Below are positions 25,594 through 32,381 of a stretch of 64,000 nt of DNA, one piece after another. Location of the stretch: assembly GCF_014645515.1 (NCBI RefSeq), contig NZ_BMLW01000001.1, positions 372,001-436,000 on the forward strand, given 5' to 3'. The stretch is from Oceanobacillus neutriphilus. GTDB lineage: Bacteria; Bacillota; Bacilli; Bacillales; Amphibacillaceae. The translations under genes were made by a program, and so were the position numbers. The stretch's first letter is position 1. Each line of letters begins with the position of its first letter. The notes under the pieces were generated by a model. That model was not told where the DNA came from. It saw only the letters and a list, made by a program, of their open reading frames with translations, and made no database searches.

Positions 25594-26862
25594 TTATAAG
25601 AACAGTAATGTCAGCTGTGGAATCACAGCAATTAGAGCGAGACCGACCAAAATAACAAAGAAGAATGGTACCACTGCTCTTGCCAAAACCGGCATACTTA
25701 AGCCCGATAATCCTGACCCCACAAATAAATTTACTCCTAATGGCGGTGTGATAAATCCGATTGCCAGTGTAACAATCATGACGACCCCAAAGTGAATTGG
25801 GTTCATGCCAATTTCCAGAGCCACTGGATATAATATCGGTGTGAAGATAATAACCGCCGCAGATGTATCGATAAAACAGCCAACAATTAACAGCATGATA
25901 ATAATCATAATGATGATTACAATACTATTTTCAGAAACAGCTAAGAACCCTTCCGCAAATGCCTGCGGGATTCTTTCCATCGATAGAATCGTTCCAAACG
26001 CATTTGCTGTTCCGATAATAATCAATATTGCCACTGAGCTTAATGCTGCATTTCTGAAAATAGCATGTAAATCCTTAAACTGAATGGATTTATGCAGAAA
26101 CATACTTACAAACAAAGCATAAACTACAGCGATTACTGCCGCTTCTGTCGGTGTAAAAATACCTCCATAAATACCACCTAAGATAATTATTGGTACAAGT
26201 AAAGACCATTTAGCTTTATTAAGAGCCTGGAATAATTTTTTAAAACTGAATGATTCTCCAGTACCAACATAACCTTTCTTTTTCGAATAAATATATGCCC
26301 ATACCAAAATTAGTGCACCTATCACTAACCCCGGAATAATTCCGCCAAGAAATAGATCTCCAATCGATTCATTGGCTGATATACCAAAGAGAACCATCGG
26401 TATACTTGGCGGGATAATAATTCCCAGTGAACCAGCAGCAGCAATTAATGCAGTAGCAAACTTTTTATCATATCCTTCTGCCACCATTGCCGGAATCATA
26501 ATACCTCCAATAGCTGCTACAGTAGCCGGACCAGAACCAGAAATAGCCGCAAAGAACATGGAAGTTATAACAGCCGCCATTGCAAATCCACCAGTAAATC
26601 GGCCGACAAAAACATTCGCTAAATCAAATAAACGATTGGATATTCCGCCTTTCCCCATTATTTCTCCGGCAAGTATAAAGAACGGAATGGCCATTAAAGC
26701 AAAGTTATCTGTGGATGTAATTAAACCCTGCGATAGAAAAGTAATAGATATATTTGCTGAATACATTGCTGTAACAAGACCAGCAATTCCCAATGCAATC
26801 CCGATAGGTACAGTAAGCGCCATAAATAAAAAGAAGGTGCCAAATAAAATGAACGGTGTCAT
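25594..26862 (-). CDS. dctM: TRAP transporter large membrane subunit (DctM)
   Basis: The 422-residue protein is the ion-driven channel of a tripartite (TRAP) importer. It has about 12 hydrophobic segments and family motifs such as AIPFFILAGEIMGKGGIS, SGSGPATVAAIGGIMIPAM and GIIIPPSIPMVLFG. Its start overlaps the stop of the small subunit by 4 bases, and the binding-protein gene lies upstream, giving the usual P-Q-M order. Such systems carry dicarboxylates, sugar acids or related anions. Confidence 0.95.
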   Translation of the reverse strand: MTPFILFGTFFLFMALTVPIGIALGIAGLVTAMYSANISITFLSQGLITSTDNFALMAIPFFILAGEIMGKGGISNRLFDLANVFVGRFTGGFAMAAVITSMFFAAISGSGPATVAAIGGIMIPAMVAEGYDKKFATALIAAAGSLGIIIPPSIPMVLFGISANESIGDLFLGGIIPGLVIGALILVWAYIYSKKKGYVGTGESFSFKKLFQALNKAKWSLLVPIIILGGIYGGIFTPTEAAVIAVVYALFVSMFLHKSIQFKDLHAIFRNAALSSVAILIIIGTANAFGTILSMERIPQAFAEGFLAVSENSIVIIIMIIIMLLIVGCFIDTSAAVIIFTPILYPVALEIGMNPIHFGVVMIVTLAIGFITPPLGVNLFVGSGLSGLSMPVLARAVVPFFFVILVGLALIAVIPQLTLLFL

Positions 26863-27398
26863 ACTGTTTTCTCCTCCTGACTCGCTAAGGACTCTTTTCT
26901 GTCTAAATTCTTAAAGTCCTCGTCCTTCTTAACAGATCGATAATCTTTTAAGTCGTATGCCATATTTTGCAGCAAACGAATGGAAGTTAGTATCATACCA
27001 GCAACCGGAGCCAGATACACCCAGAATAGCGGGATTTGTAATGCAGCCGATGTTCTTGTTACTCTGGCAACAATATCGACCCCATAATAAGTCATTACTA
27101 ATGCGAAGATTAAAAAAGAAATATTAGCAATCATAGCAATGATTAATCTTCCTTTTCGCTGAAAAAGCATTGATAAAGCATCTACCCCTAAATGCTTATT
27201 TCTTTTCACCCCATAGCTTACACCGATATAAATCAGCCAAATAAATGCATATCTGGAGATTTCTTCAGACCAGGCCAGCGAGTTTCCAAAAACATACCGC
27301 ATGACTACCTGCATAAAAATAACAACTACTGTAAAAGCGCTTAAAAAGACAAGAATATATTCTTCAAAATGCTCATCCAACCAATTTAGTATTTTCAT
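26859..27398 (-). CDS. dctQ: TRAP transporter small membrane subunit (DctQ)
   Basis: The 179-residue protein has the four membrane helices of DctQ and the motif RYVFGNSLAWSEEISRYAFIW, typical of the family. It holds the large subunit in place. A charged C-terminal tail of about 30 residues follows the last helix. It lies 15 bases after the binding-protein gene and overlaps dctM by 4 bases. Confidence 0.94.
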   Translation of the reverse strand: MKILNWLDEHFEEYILVFLSAFTVVVIFMQVVMRYVFGNSLAWSEEISRYAFIWLIYIGVSYGVKRNKHLGVDALSMLFQRKGRLIIAMIANISFLIFALVMTYYGVDIVARVTRTSAALQIPLFWVYLAPVAGMILTSIRLLQNMAYDLKDYRSVKKDEDFKNLDRKESLASQEEKTV

Positions 27399-27413
27399 GA
27401 TTTCCCCCTCACC

Positions 27414-28412
27414 CTACTCTGTCGCCTCTAAAATTTGATCTAAGAGTTCGCTTCCGTAGCTATTTCTAAACTGTTCATAAACCGGTTCGCCTGCTTCCTT
27501 AAATGCTTCTATATCTGGATCCTCGATTACTGTCATACCTTGTTCTTTTAAATCTTCAATCATTTTTGCTTCATTTTCCTGTAATAAATCACGGTGGAAT
27601 TGAGCAGTCTCTGATGCACTTTCTTCAATAATCTGCTGTTCCTCCGGCGTTAATGACTGCCAAAACTCTTCTCCAATTGCAACAGGAAGAGGTGAATATT
27701 GATGTCCTGTAAGGATGAGATAATCCTGAACCTCATTCAATTTATTGGCATAGGTGTTGGCAATAGGATTTTCCTGTGCATCAATCGTTCCTTGCTGCAA
27801 GCCCATATAAACCTCCCCGAAAGACATCGGTGTCGGATTTCCTCCAAAAGCTGTAAATGTTCTTAAAGATATCGGAAATTCTGGGGTTCTAATTTTTACC
27901 CCTCTTAAATCAGCAGGTTCCTCAATCGGTTTTTTTGCTGTAATATGACGGAAACCGTTTTCAAAATAAGCAATGATTCTCAAATTATCCTCTAACAGTG
28001 GTTCAGCTGCTAATCTCCCCACCTCTCCATCCATTGCGTCCCAAGCCTGTTGATGTGTTTCAAATAGATATGGAAGCTCAAGCACACTAATTTGCGGATT
28101 ATACTGGCTGTATGCACTCGCTGCTACCATCTGTAAATCATTTAATGAAACGCTTTCGACCATCTCAGATTCTGATCCCAGCTGGTTATTCGGATAGACA
28201 AGCACTTCCATATGTCCTCCAGATCTTTCTTCTACTAATTCTTTAAAATGCATTACTGCAGTATGCCTTTCATTTGTCTCGGCTGCATCATGTCCAAAAC
28301 GAATTGTAATGGTATCATCTGTCAAGGCATTACTCGTTGTAAAAAATGAAACAACAATTCCTACAGCTAAAGCAGCAATGGCAAAAACCGTTATATTTCG
28401 AACTATTTTCAC
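27414..28412 (-). CDS. dctP: TRAP transporter substrate-binding protein (DctP)
   Basis: The 332-residue extracellular protein has an N-terminal hydrophobic segment (residues 5-28) that may be a signal peptide or uncleaved anchor; no lipobox cysteine is seen. The domain begins TIRFGHDAAETNERHTAVMHFKE and contains GVKIRTPEFPISLRTFTAFGGNPTPMSFGEVYMGLQQGTIDAQENP, which includes the arginine that pairs with the substrate carboxylate in this family (R in KIRTPE). This favours an organic acid as substrate. It is preceded by a 222-base gap after the transketolase genes. Confidence 0.93.
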   Translation of the reverse strand: MKIVRNITVFAIAALAVGIVVSFFTTSNALTDDTITIRFGHDAAETNERHTAVMHFKELVEERSGGHMEVLVYPNNQLGSESEMVESVSLNDLQMVAASAYSQYNPQISVLELPYLFETHQQAWDAMDGEVGRLAAEPLLEDNLRIIAYFENGFRHITAKKPIEEPADLRGVKIRTPEFPISLRTFTAFGGNPTPMSFGEVYMGLQQGTIDAQENPIANTYANKLNEVQDYLILTGHQYSPLPVAIGEEFWQSLTPEEQQIIEESASETAQFHRDLLQENEAKMIEDLKEQGMTVIEDPDIEAFKEAGEPVYEQFRNSYGSELLDQILEATE

Positions 28413-28474
28413 TTCTTTACCCCCATCTCCTGTACAAGTAATTTAAAGTTTTTATTACTTTCATCACAAAATAA

Positions 28475-28600
28475 AATGTGCTTATCCCCTCATCTATCCT
28501 CACCACAATTAGGCTTCTTCCGAACAGATACCAGCAACCCATTTTGTCATTTTTTGCGATGAACATAGATTATTATTTTAACTCCGCAAATAAGCACATT
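28475..28600. repeat. Long-range inverted repeat between transketolase and TRAP genes
   Basis: AATGTGCTTAT (28475-28485) and ATAAGCACATT (28590-28600) are perfect 11-base inverted copies 104 bases apart in the gap between the transketolase and dctP genes. They could be paired operator sites or the base of a structured RNA segment. No clear promoter was found between them. Confidence 0.45.
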
Positions 28601-28634
28601 CTATTTATTCTCTATTCTCTTTACTGTAGGAAGA

Positions 28635-29582
28635 TTAAATCATTCCCTCTGCTGTATCCACAATATTTTCAACGGTAATTCCGTTTATCTCCAGTAATTT
28701 TTCATACGGTGCAGATTCCCCAAATCTGTCCTGCACACCAATTCTTCTCACTTTAGTGTTACCTTCTTCAGCTACAACATCACTGACAGCACTTCCTAAT
28801 CCATTAAGAATATTATGGTCCTCTACCGTCACAATCTTACCGATTTTCGTACATTCTATAATAGCTTCACGATCTATCGGTTTAATCGTGTGCATATCTA
28901 AAAGCTTCACAGAAACACCCTTGCTTTCAAGAATTTCTGCTGCCTCTAGGGCAAGGCAAACTGTATCCCCATTCGCAATAATCGCTACATCATTTCCATT
29001 TTTTATTTGCTTTGCTTTACCAATCTCAAACTCTTCGTTTTCATTATAGATTACTGGAACCTTATCTCTTGTAAAACGAAGATAAACCGGGCCGTAGGTT
29101 TCAGCGGCCTGCCTGACCAGCTTTCTCGTTGCATGATAGTCAGCTCCCATAATGACTCTCATATTTGGGATCGTCCGATACACGCCCATATCTTCAATTG
29201 CCTGGTGACTTCCCCCATCATTTGCCGGTGTTAATCCACCGTGAGAACAAGCAATTTTCACATTGAGATTCGGATAGCATACTTCCTGACGAACCTGCTC
29301 GGCCATGCGCAAAGAACCAAATACAGCATACGTACTGACAAAAGGAATTTTACCTGTTGTTGATAAGCCGGCAGCCATTCCAGCTGCATTTTGCTCTGCA
29401 ATTCCAACATTGACATGCTGCTTAGGAACCGTATTCATAAATTTCGTTGTTTTGCAGGAACCGCCGATATCCGCATCGACAACCATAATATCTTTATTTT
29501 CTTTTCCCAGTTCTGCAATTTCATCACCAAAGGCTTCTCTTGTTGCTTTTTGCTCGTAAGGTGCTTTATTTAAAACAATCAT
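28635..29582 (-). CDS. Transketolase C-terminal subunit (split transketolase)
   Basis: The 315-residue protein corresponds to the pyrimidine-binding and C-terminal domains of transketolase. It contains GIAEQNAAGMAAGLSTTGKIPFVSTY with the Glu that activates thiamine diphosphate, then GGLTPANDGGSHQAIEDM. Its ATG overlaps the stop of the N-terminal subunit (ATGA), so the two halves are made in equal amounts. Split transketolases occur in special ketose pathways (for example apulose-4-P and sulfofructose transketolases) besides being housekeeping variants. Here the TRAP context favours a catabolic role. Confidence 0.92.
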   Translation of the reverse strand: MIVLNKAPYEQKATREAFGDEIAELGKENKDIMVVDADIGGSCKTTKFMNTVPKQHVNVGIAEQNAAGMAAGLSTTGKIPFVSTYAVFGSLRMAEQVRQEVCYPNLNVKIACSHGGLTPANDGGSHQAIEDMGVYRTIPNMRVIMGADYHATRKLVRQAAETYGPVYLRFTRDKVPVIYNENEEFEIGKAKQIKNGNDVAIIANGDTVCLALEAAEILESKGVSVKLLDMHTIKPIDREAIIECTKIGKIVTVEDHNILNGLGSAVSDVVAEEGNTKVRRIGVQDRFGESAPYEKLLEINGITVENIVDTAEGMI

Positions 29583-30415
29583 GCATTTAACCCCCTTGCT
29601 AATTCTTCCATTGCTTTGTCATACTCTTCTTCATTTGGAGCTTTACCGTGCCAGCCGACAACATTTTCCATAAAGGAAACCCCTTTTCCTTTGATGGTAT
29701 TACATACAATGATCTTTGGTTTACCATCTTTTACATTCTTCACTTCATCCAAGGTCTCCAGGATTTCCTCCATCGAATGGCCATCAATACGCTTTGTCGT
29801 AAATCCAAAAGCCTCAAATTTCTTTTCTAAATCAAGATTTGGCATAATTTCATTTGTTGGTCCGTCAATTTGTAATCCATTATCATCCAGAAAAACGATT
29901 AAATTATCCAATTTATACTTCACTGCTGATTGCGTTGCTTCCCAAATCTGCCCTTCTTGTGCTTCACCATCACCGATAACAGCAAAAACACGATAATCTT
30001 TTTCATCTAACTTCCCTGCTAATGCCATGCCTACTGCACAGGATAGTCCCTGCCCAAGAGAGCCTGTAGAGATATCAATTCCAGGACATTTCTTAGAATC
30101 TGGGTGCCCTTGAAATGGAGATTTATATTCTCTTAATGTTTTAACCGTTTCCATTGGCACGAAGCCTCGATGTGCCAATGCTGCATATTGGATAGGAGCA
30201 ACATGCCCTTTCGACAATACAAAGCGATCACGGTCCGCCCACTCAGGATCTTCCGGATTTACATTCATCTCCCGGAAATATAAAGCGGTTACGAAATCAG
30301 CCGCTGACAGAGATCCACCAGGATGTCCGGACTGTGCATGGTAGACCATTGTTACAGCCGTCTGTCTTAATTGAATAGCTTGTTCTTTAAGCTCTTCTAC
30401 TGTGATATTACTCAC
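29579..30415 (-). CDS. Transketolase N-terminal subunit (split transketolase)
   Basis: The 278-residue protein is the thiamine-diphosphate-binding half. It has GHPGGSLSAADFVTALYF, LSKGHVAPIQYAAL and the diphosphate/magnesium motif IGDGEAQEGQIWEA...DDNG. The start is GTG at 30415, since GAGGTGA lies five bases before it; an earlier GTG falls inside that site. It is the first gene of a six-gene operon (transketolase N, C, dctP, dctQ, dctM, SDR) driven by a near-consensus promoter. The complex moves two-carbon units between sugars. Confidence 0.92.
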   Translation of the reverse strand: MSNITVEELKEQAIQLRQTAVTMVYHAQSGHPGGSLSAADFVTALYFREMNVNPEDPEWADRDRFVLSKGHVAPIQYAALAHRGFVPMETVKTLREYKSPFQGHPDSKKCPGIDISTGSLGQGLSCAVGMALAGKLDEKDYRVFAVIGDGEAQEGQIWEATQSAVKYKLDNLIVFLDDNGLQIDGPTNEIMPNLDLEKKFEAFGFTTKRIDGHSMEEILETLDEVKNVKDGKPKIIVCNTIKGKGVSFMENVVGWHGKAPNEEEYDKAMEELARGLNA

Positions 30416-30492
30416 TATAATCACCTCAAAATATTTATTTAAAAATCTAATTCTTTATCCCTCGCTAATTCACAGAAAAAATATTTTCCTTT

Positions 30493-30548
30493 AAGGTTAA
30501 TCGTTTAACCTTTTCTTGCATTATATATTGTAAGCGGAATCATGTCAA
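30493..30548 (-). promoter_or_regulatory. Strong SigA promoter with CG-centred palindromic operator
   Basis: Reading leftward, TTGACA (30548-30543), 17 bases and TATAAT (30525-30520) form a full-consensus SigA promoter. A palindrome, AAGGTTAA-TCGT-TTAACCTT (30493-30512), covers the start-point region just below the -10. The central CG and symmetry recall LacI/GalR-family operators. A tightly repressed, strongly inducible operon is the natural reading; no LacI-type gene lies in the window. Confidence 0.8.
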
Positions 30549-30631
30549 TGATAAATTTTTGTCACTACTTTAATACGGCTCTCCTATAAAACAGCATGAA
30601 TTCGGTTATGAAAGGACACGGAGGAAAAGTT

Positions 30632-30658
30632 ATGAAAAAGAAGCAATTGTCATTATGA
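30632..30658 (+). CDS. Possible 8-codon leader peptide or frameshifted gene start
   Basis: ATG at 30632 follows a strong GGAGGAAAAG site and encodes MKKKQLSL before TGA. That TGA overlaps the ATG of the next frame (ATGA at 30655-30658). Either this is a leader coupled to the downstream frame or a one-base deletion has broken the start of one gene. Confidence 0.35.
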   Translation: MKKKQLSL

Positions 30659-30888
30659 ATGAATTGAAAGGAGTGGATTATAATTTGTTATTTGAAAAAA
30701 ACAAAGAAAGGAAGGAATATAAAGAAAAAACGATTAACCTTCTTTCGTTTAATTTAGCTGATAGTATCCTATTATTGCTAGCTCTTGGAGACATTCAATA
30801 TCTGCACAAGTACACAGTAGAAGAATTTCCAATTGTAATGATAAACTGCACTGAAGAGTCTATCAAGGATATTCCAACAGGTAAATGA
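30655..30888 (+). CDS. Small hypothetical protein, 77 residues
   Basis: The protein is not recognised. It has a charged N-terminus (about residues 14-26, rich in Lys/Glu), a hydrophobic stretch SFNLADSILLLLALGDI and a polar C-terminus. It has no good ribosome binding site for its own ATG but overlaps the end of an 8-codon frame that has one, so expression would depend on coupling. A strong hairpin terminator follows at 30927-30985, which supports a real transcription unit here. It could be a decayed gene. Confidence 0.4.
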   Translation: MNELKGVDYNLLFEKNKERKEYKEKTINLLSFNLADSILLLLALGDIQYLHKYTVEEFPIVMINCTEESIKDIPTGK

Positions 30889-30926
30889 TGCCAGATAATA
30901 ATTAATAAGCTTGGTCTTCAGTGATA

Positions 30927-30985
30927 ACAACAAAAAGGAAGGCTGTAACCATCAAAATGGTGCTTACAGCCTTCCTTTTTGTTGT
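30927..30985. terminator. Strong bidirectional terminator, 22-bp stem
   Basis: Perfect arms 30927-30948 and 30964-30985 (ACAACAAAAAGG / CCTTTTTGTTGT outer parts). It closes the small-ORF unit. The remaining 259 bases to comK (30986-31244) are very AT-rich and contain a probable extended -10, TGATAAAAT (31182-31190), but no gene. Confidence 0.9.
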
Positions 30986-31244
30986 ATAGGTTATATTTAC
31001 TACAAAAAGAACATAATCTATACCTTCGCGTTTTTATTCTTAACTGCAAAAAAGTCCAATACAGCTATCTCCTTTTATAATCTGCTTTATAAACTGTATA
31101 TACCTCCACTTTATCAACTATTTAACAATTATTAAATTTTTCAAATAATAATAATAATTCTACTTTATTTATTAATTTTAATGTGATAAAATATTTTCAT
31201 ATCATACATAATATGTTAATAATACATACCACAGGAGGGTTTTA

Positions 31245-31799
31245 ATGAGTCCATGTTATAAAATAACCGACAAAACCATGGCAATATTACCAGTTGGATC
31301 ACCCAAAAACACATCAAAAGTCTTTGAATCGGATCAGAAAAAAACGCTTACTTTCAAAGAAATGCCCTTATCAATTATCGAAAAGAACTGCCTGAGATAT
31401 TTTTCCTCTTATAATGGCAGAAGAGCTGCTGTGCTTTACCACGAACCTAATTATAAAATGAAAACACCGATTCCTATCAGCTCTACCAAAGGAATTATAG
31501 CTTTTCCAACTCAAGGCCCCTCCCGAATAGATTGTGCGTGGATTTTTTATAACCATGTTGCTAAAATCGTAAAACGGGAGGGTGGAAGTGCCGTTATTTT
31601 TAAAAATGGAACAGAATTATTTCAGCCGGTTTCTAAAAATACTCTTTTCGGTCAACTTGTTCGTTGTCACAACTTAGGACATATGATTGAAAGCAGTGAA
31701 GAAAGTGAATCACCCCTTTCTGCTAATTTACTTGATCTTCAGGAGGAATCCATGACTATCCGCATCGGAAAAAATCCTGTCATCAGTTCTAAAAAGTAA
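31245..31799 (+). CDS. comK: Competence transcription factor ComK homologue
   Basis: The 184-residue protein matches ComK along its length: an N-terminal IYPLYKITDKTMAILP-like region (here CYKITDKTMAILPVG), SIIEKNCLRYFSSYNGRRAAVLYH, then the most conserved part, GIIAFPTQGPSRIDCAWIFYNHV, followed by VIFKNGTELFQPVS and a C-terminal basic tail. ComK activates DNA-uptake genes by binding AT-rich boxes. The ATG follows GGAGGG. It is a lone gene in an AT-rich setting, as in other Bacillaceae, where a genuine ComK regulates its own promoter. No clear AAAA-N5-TTTT pair was seen upstream. Confidence 0.88.
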   Translation: MSPCYKITDKTMAILPVGSPKNTSKVFESDQKKTLTFKEMPLSIIEKNCLRYFSSYNGRRAAVLYHEPNYKMKTPIPISSTKGIIAFPTQGPSRIDCAWIFYNHVAKIVKREGGSAVIFKNGTELFQPVSKNTLFGQLVRCHNLGHMIESSEESESPLSANLLDLQEESMTIRIGKNPVISSKK

Positions 31800-31926
31800 A
31801 TGTTCGCTAAACCATATCGCCGTGAACAAATCTCATAACAAGACAATCACTTGCTGAGAAAAGCATTTTAAATTATTCGACTACCTAAGTATGATTGCTC
31901 TTGTTCTGTGTGTTTTTTGCTGTTTT

Positions 31927-32145
31927 TTAACCATACTTATTTTCCTCGTTCACTCTTCCAAAAGACAGTATATTATCAATAATAAAACTCCGCACCTGCT
32001 TCCGATAATAACAATAAGCCAAAATTTTCGTTTCTTCTATTTGCACTACACGAATAATACGCTGTGTTACGTTATTATCTTTACCAAGATAATAAATCAT
32101 AATTTTATTCTTTTGCTCCATTGCATTTGTTAAGAAACCGATCAT
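31927..32145 (-). CDS. Small WYL-like domain protein
   Basis: The 72-residue protein reads MIGFLTNAMEQKNKIMIYY and then a strand-rich part, RVVQIEETKILAYCYYRKQVRSFIIDNILS. This follows the pattern of the WYL ligand-binding fold (a variant of VxxxGxWYLxGYCxxRxxxRxFxLDRI) without a DNA-binding domain. Such short WYL-like proteins occur in Bacillaceae, with no known role. The ATG is set by GAGGTGAT. It converges on comK and lies 81 bases upstream of nothing obvious. The call is moderate. Confidence 0.62.
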   Translation of the reverse strand: MIGFLTNAMEQKNKIMIYYLGKDNNVTQRIIRVVQIEETKILAYCYYRKQVRSFIIDNILSFGRVNEENKYG

Positions 32146-32256
32146 TTAATATCACCTCTAAATAAAATGTTAGTTCCTATTTTATTTAGAAATAGTGCTT
32201 TTTATGCGGAAGGAAATTACCCTTATTTTATATTAAAAGGTAACTAAAACAGTTAT

Positions 32257-32308
32257 TAAAAAATCCACCTTAAGTCAGTTTCTATCCTTCACCTGACCTA
32301 AGATGGAT
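32257..32308 (-). terminator. Terminator of the second mannose-class PTS operon
   Basis: Arms 32263-32278 and 32293-32308 (16 bases, two G-U pairs) are followed leftward by TTTTTT. It ends the transcript of the regulator gene, the last of the operon. Confidence 0.85.
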
Positions 32309-32381
32309 TCTCTTAGCAATATCGTCTATTTCCTGTTACATAATAAGTACAAACCGACTTTTCCTTTGTATCCTCCTGCTT

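Noticed and set aside
26372-26914. 180-codon plus-strand frame
   Set aside because: It is the antisense shadow of dctM/dctQ, whose motifs and overlap are clear; its composition (Ala/Ile/Pro-rich) is that of reverse-read membrane protein genes.
28635-30415. A frameshifted single transketolase gene
   Set aside because: The two halves match the natural domain boundary, have their own start codons and overlap by ATGA; this is the normal split form and not a broken gene.
31141-31240. ComK AT-boxes upstream of comK
   Set aside because: The region is rich in A and T runs, but no convincing pair of AAAA-N5-TTTT motifs with correct spacing was found.
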